A stretch of DNA of 37,345 nucleotides from Micromonospora deserti (lineage in GTDB: Bacteria; Actinomycetota; Actinomycetes; Mycobacteriales; Micromonosporaceae), in NCBI RefSeq assembly GCF_003236335.1, contig NZ_POUB01000033.1, positions 1 to 37,345 of the forward strand. The letters run 5' to 3'. Position 1 is the stretch's first letter. Each line of letters opens with the position of its first letter. The position numbers and the translations under genes were made by a program. Of this stretch, positions 35,801 through 37,345 are shown one piece after another. The notes beneath the pieces were generated by a model. It was not told the DNA's origin and made no database searches. It worked only from the letters and a program-made list of their open reading frames with translations.

Positions 35801-37231
35801 GTGGACGGCAGCGACATCGGCTGGGGGCGGCCGGCCGAACCAGCACCGCGGTGGCGGGCGCTGCTCGACCGGGCCCGGCTCGGCGGTCGCCCGGCCGAGG
35901 AGGCCGAGGCCGAGCAGCCGCCGGTGCCGCCGGAGCCGCTGCCGCGACGCGCGTCGGGCAACGGCTACGCCGGGCGGGCGCCGGCCGCCGGGCGTCCCGC
36001 CGAGCGGCCGTACGGCGCGGAGCCCGGCCTCCCGGCCGACGGGGCCTACCGGGCCGGGGCGACCTACCCGGTCGAGCCCGGCTACCGGGTGGACCCCGGC
36101 CCGCAGGCGGAGCCGGGCTACCGGGTGCCGCCGCCGCGCCGCCCCGAGCCGGCCTACGTGGAGCCGGAGCCGCCGCGCCGCCCCGAGCCGCCCTACGTGG
36201 GGCCGGAGCCGCCGCGCCGTCCGGAGCCGCCCGAGTCGCGGTACGCGCTGCTGGACAACGGCTACCGGCACGACCCGTACCCGGCCGAGTCCCGGTACGC
36301 GCTGCTCGACAACGGCTACCGTCCCCAGCCCGCCTACCAGCCGGCACCCCCGCCCCCGCCGGAGGTGGTGCCCGACCGGGGCTACCCGGCGCGTGTCGAG
36401 TGGCGTCCGCAGGGCGCGGAGAACGACCTGGAGCGGGCCGCCGCCGTGCTCCGCCGTGACCTGGGCGGCCCCCGAGTGTTCGCCTTCGCCAATCCCAAGG
36501 GTGGGGTGCACAAGACGACCGCCACCGTGCTGGCCGCGGCGACCGTCGGCAGCGTACGCGGCCGGGGCGTGCTGGCCTGGGACGACAACGAGCTGCGTGG
36601 CACCCTGGGGCTGCGCGCCGGCAGCGCCCGGCACGCCCGCACCATCCGCCACCTGATCAGCGACCTCGCCCACATCGAGATCAAGGAGGGCGAGGAGCTG
36701 CTGGAGCACCTGGACGACTACCTGCGGCACGCCTCCGACGGTTCGTACGACGTGCTGGCTGGCGAGGAGAGCCCGCGGTTCGCCCAGCGGCTCGACCAGT
36801 TCACCGTGCGCCGGGTGCTGGAGCTGCTGCGCCGCACCCACGACGTGGTCTGCGTCGACACCGGCAACAACGTGGAGAGCGCCAACTGGCGTAGCGTCAT
36901 GCAGGACGCCGACCAGCTGGTGGTGACTACCGTGCCGCGGGAGGACGCCGCGTTCAGCGCGGACTGGATGCTGGACCTGCTGCACGAGGTGGGCATGGGG
37001 GAGCTGGCCGACAACGCGGTCACCCTGATCTCCTGCCCGACCCCGGGCCGTTCCCCGCTGCAGGACGACCTGGAACGGCACTTCGCCACCCGCACCCGGG
37101 CGGTGGCCGTGGTGCCGTACGACGGGGCGCTGGAGACCGGCTCCTCCATCGAGTACCACCAGCTCCAGCCGGAGACCCGGCAGGCGTGGCTGCGGGCCGC
37201 GGCGATGATGCTGGAGCCGTTCGGCCGATGA
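35801..37231 (+). CDS. ParA/MinD-like ATPase with Pro-rich repeat N-terminus
   Basis: The 476-residue protein has a disordered Pro/Glu/Arg/Tyr-rich N-terminal half (1-200) and a ParA/MinD-type P-loop ATPase domain (about 225-470). The Walker A reads KGGVHKTT (233-240), with His where the usual KGGxGKT has Gly. WDDNELRGTLG and VVCVDTGNN (Walker B region) follow. The N-terminus has a 13-residue repeat PPRRPEPxYVxPE (111-136, continuing in part) and two exact copies of ESRYALLDNGYR (145-156, 163-174). The architecture recalls the type VII secretion-associated EspI group, but that is inference. The GTG start has GGGGAGGG upstream. Confidence 0.85.
   Translation: MDGSDIGWGRPAEPAPRWRALLDRARLGGRPAEEAEAEQPPVPPEPLPRRASGNGYAGRAPAAGRPAERPYGAEPGLPADGAYRAGATYPVEPGYRVDPGPQAEPGYRVPPPRRPEPAYVEPEPPRRPEPPYVGPEPPRRPEPPESRYALLDNGYRHDPYPAESRYALLDNGYRPQPAYQPAPPPPPEVVPDRGYPARVEWRPQGAENDLERAAAVLRRDLGGPRVFAFANPKGGVHKTTATVLAAATVGSVRGRGVLAWDDNELRGTLGLRAGSARHARTIRHLISDLAHIEIKEGEELLEHLDDYLRHASDGSYDVLAGEESPRFAQRLDQFTVRRVLELLRRTHDVVCVDTGNNVESANWRSVMQDADQLVVTTVPREDAAFSADWMLDLLHEVGMGELADNAVTLISCPTPGRSPLQDDLERHFATRTRAVAVVPYDGALETGSSIEYHQLQPETRQAWLRAAAMMLEPFGR
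36131..36322 (+). repeat. In-frame tandem repeats in the ParA-like gene
   Basis: A 39-bp unit encoding PPRRPEPxYVxPE occurs twice and partly a third time (from 36131). A block encoding ESRYALLDNGYR occurs at 36233-36268 and 36287-36322 with identical amino acids and only two base differences. Such near-identical DNA repeats can expand or contract by recombination. Confidence 0.7.
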
Positions 37232-37287
37232 GCGGGTGTGTCGCCACCGGCGACCCGCGCCGGCGTGCGGCCTGAGAGGATCACCGG

Positions 37288-37345
37288 GTGAGTCTGGACA
37301 CCCCCGACCCCGACCGGCCCGACAGCCGTCCCGGCGCGCCGGGCG
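37288..37345 (+). CDS. Start of a further gene, truncated by the window
   Basis: GTG at 37288, with GAGAGGA upstream, opens a frame that begins MSLDTPDPDRPDSRPGAPG and runs off the window. Only the disordered start is visible, so no function can be given. It follows the ParA-like gene by 56 bases on the same strand and may belong with it. Confidence 0.5.
   Translation, partial: MSLDTPDPDRPDSRPGAPG

Noticed and set aside
36131..36322. Regulatory or CRISPR-type repeats
   Set aside because: The units are in frame, vary at third positions and encode repeated peptides within the ParA-like protein.

Overview
The window comes from a very GC-rich, high-GC Gram-positive bacterium. Gene order, a MurE with the meso-diaminopimelate signature, Wag31-type DivIVA, SepF, MurT/GatD and frequent GTG or leaderless starts all point to an actinomycete. 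Overall gene style suggests Micromonosporaceae (Micromonospora or a relative), but that is inference; no species can be named. The region is chromosomal. I saw no insertion sequence, prophage, CRISPR array, tRNA or rRNA.

Layout. (1) 126-4972, minus strand: a three-gene operon moxR - DUF58 - transglutaminase (TgpA type). (2) 4973-8346: a divergent intergenic region, then leuS. Its leader encodes a 12-residue Leu-containing peptide followed by an antiterminator/terminator pair. (3) 8371-11266, minus strand: murT - gatD - VTT-domain membrane protein, tightly coupled, with a tiny possible ORF or relic after it. (4) 11267-11607: a divergent control region with MraZ-type operator repeats. (5) 11608-29822, plus strand: the division and cell wall (dcw) cluster mraZ, rsmH, ftsL, ftsI, murE, murF, mraY, ftsW, murG, murC, ftsQ, ftsZ, yggS, sepF, yggT, divIVA (wag31). 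murD is missing between mraY and ftsW, and the ylmD/pgeF gene is missing between ftsZ and yggS. (6) 29901-32357: a membrane-anchored putative zinc-binding protein, a DUF167 protein and a cation/proton antiporter. (7) 32580-34633: TraR/DksA-type zinc-finger protein, lspA and an RluD-type pseudouridine synthase. (8) 34676-37345: a single-pass membrane protein of unknown function, a ParA/MinD-like ATPase with a repeat-rich N-terminus, and the first codons of a further gene.

The core genes build the UDP-MurNAc-pentapeptide (MurC, MurE, MurF), attach it to undecaprenyl phosphate (MraY, MurG), amidate lipid II (MurT/GatD), and polymerise and crosslink it at the septum (FtsW, FtsI with FtsQ and FtsL). 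FtsZ and SepF position the ring, and DivIVA directs polar growth. MraZ probably controls the cluster and possibly the divergent amidation operon.

The most interesting signals are the leaderless leucine attenuator of leuS, the two opposed MraZ-box arrays with a possible leaderless upstream ORF before mraZ, the coupling of a VTT (DedA-like) membrane protein to lipid II amidation, the two gaps in the dcw order, a perfect 12-bp inverted repeat inside ftsL, and the ParA-like protein whose P-loop reads KGGVHKTT.
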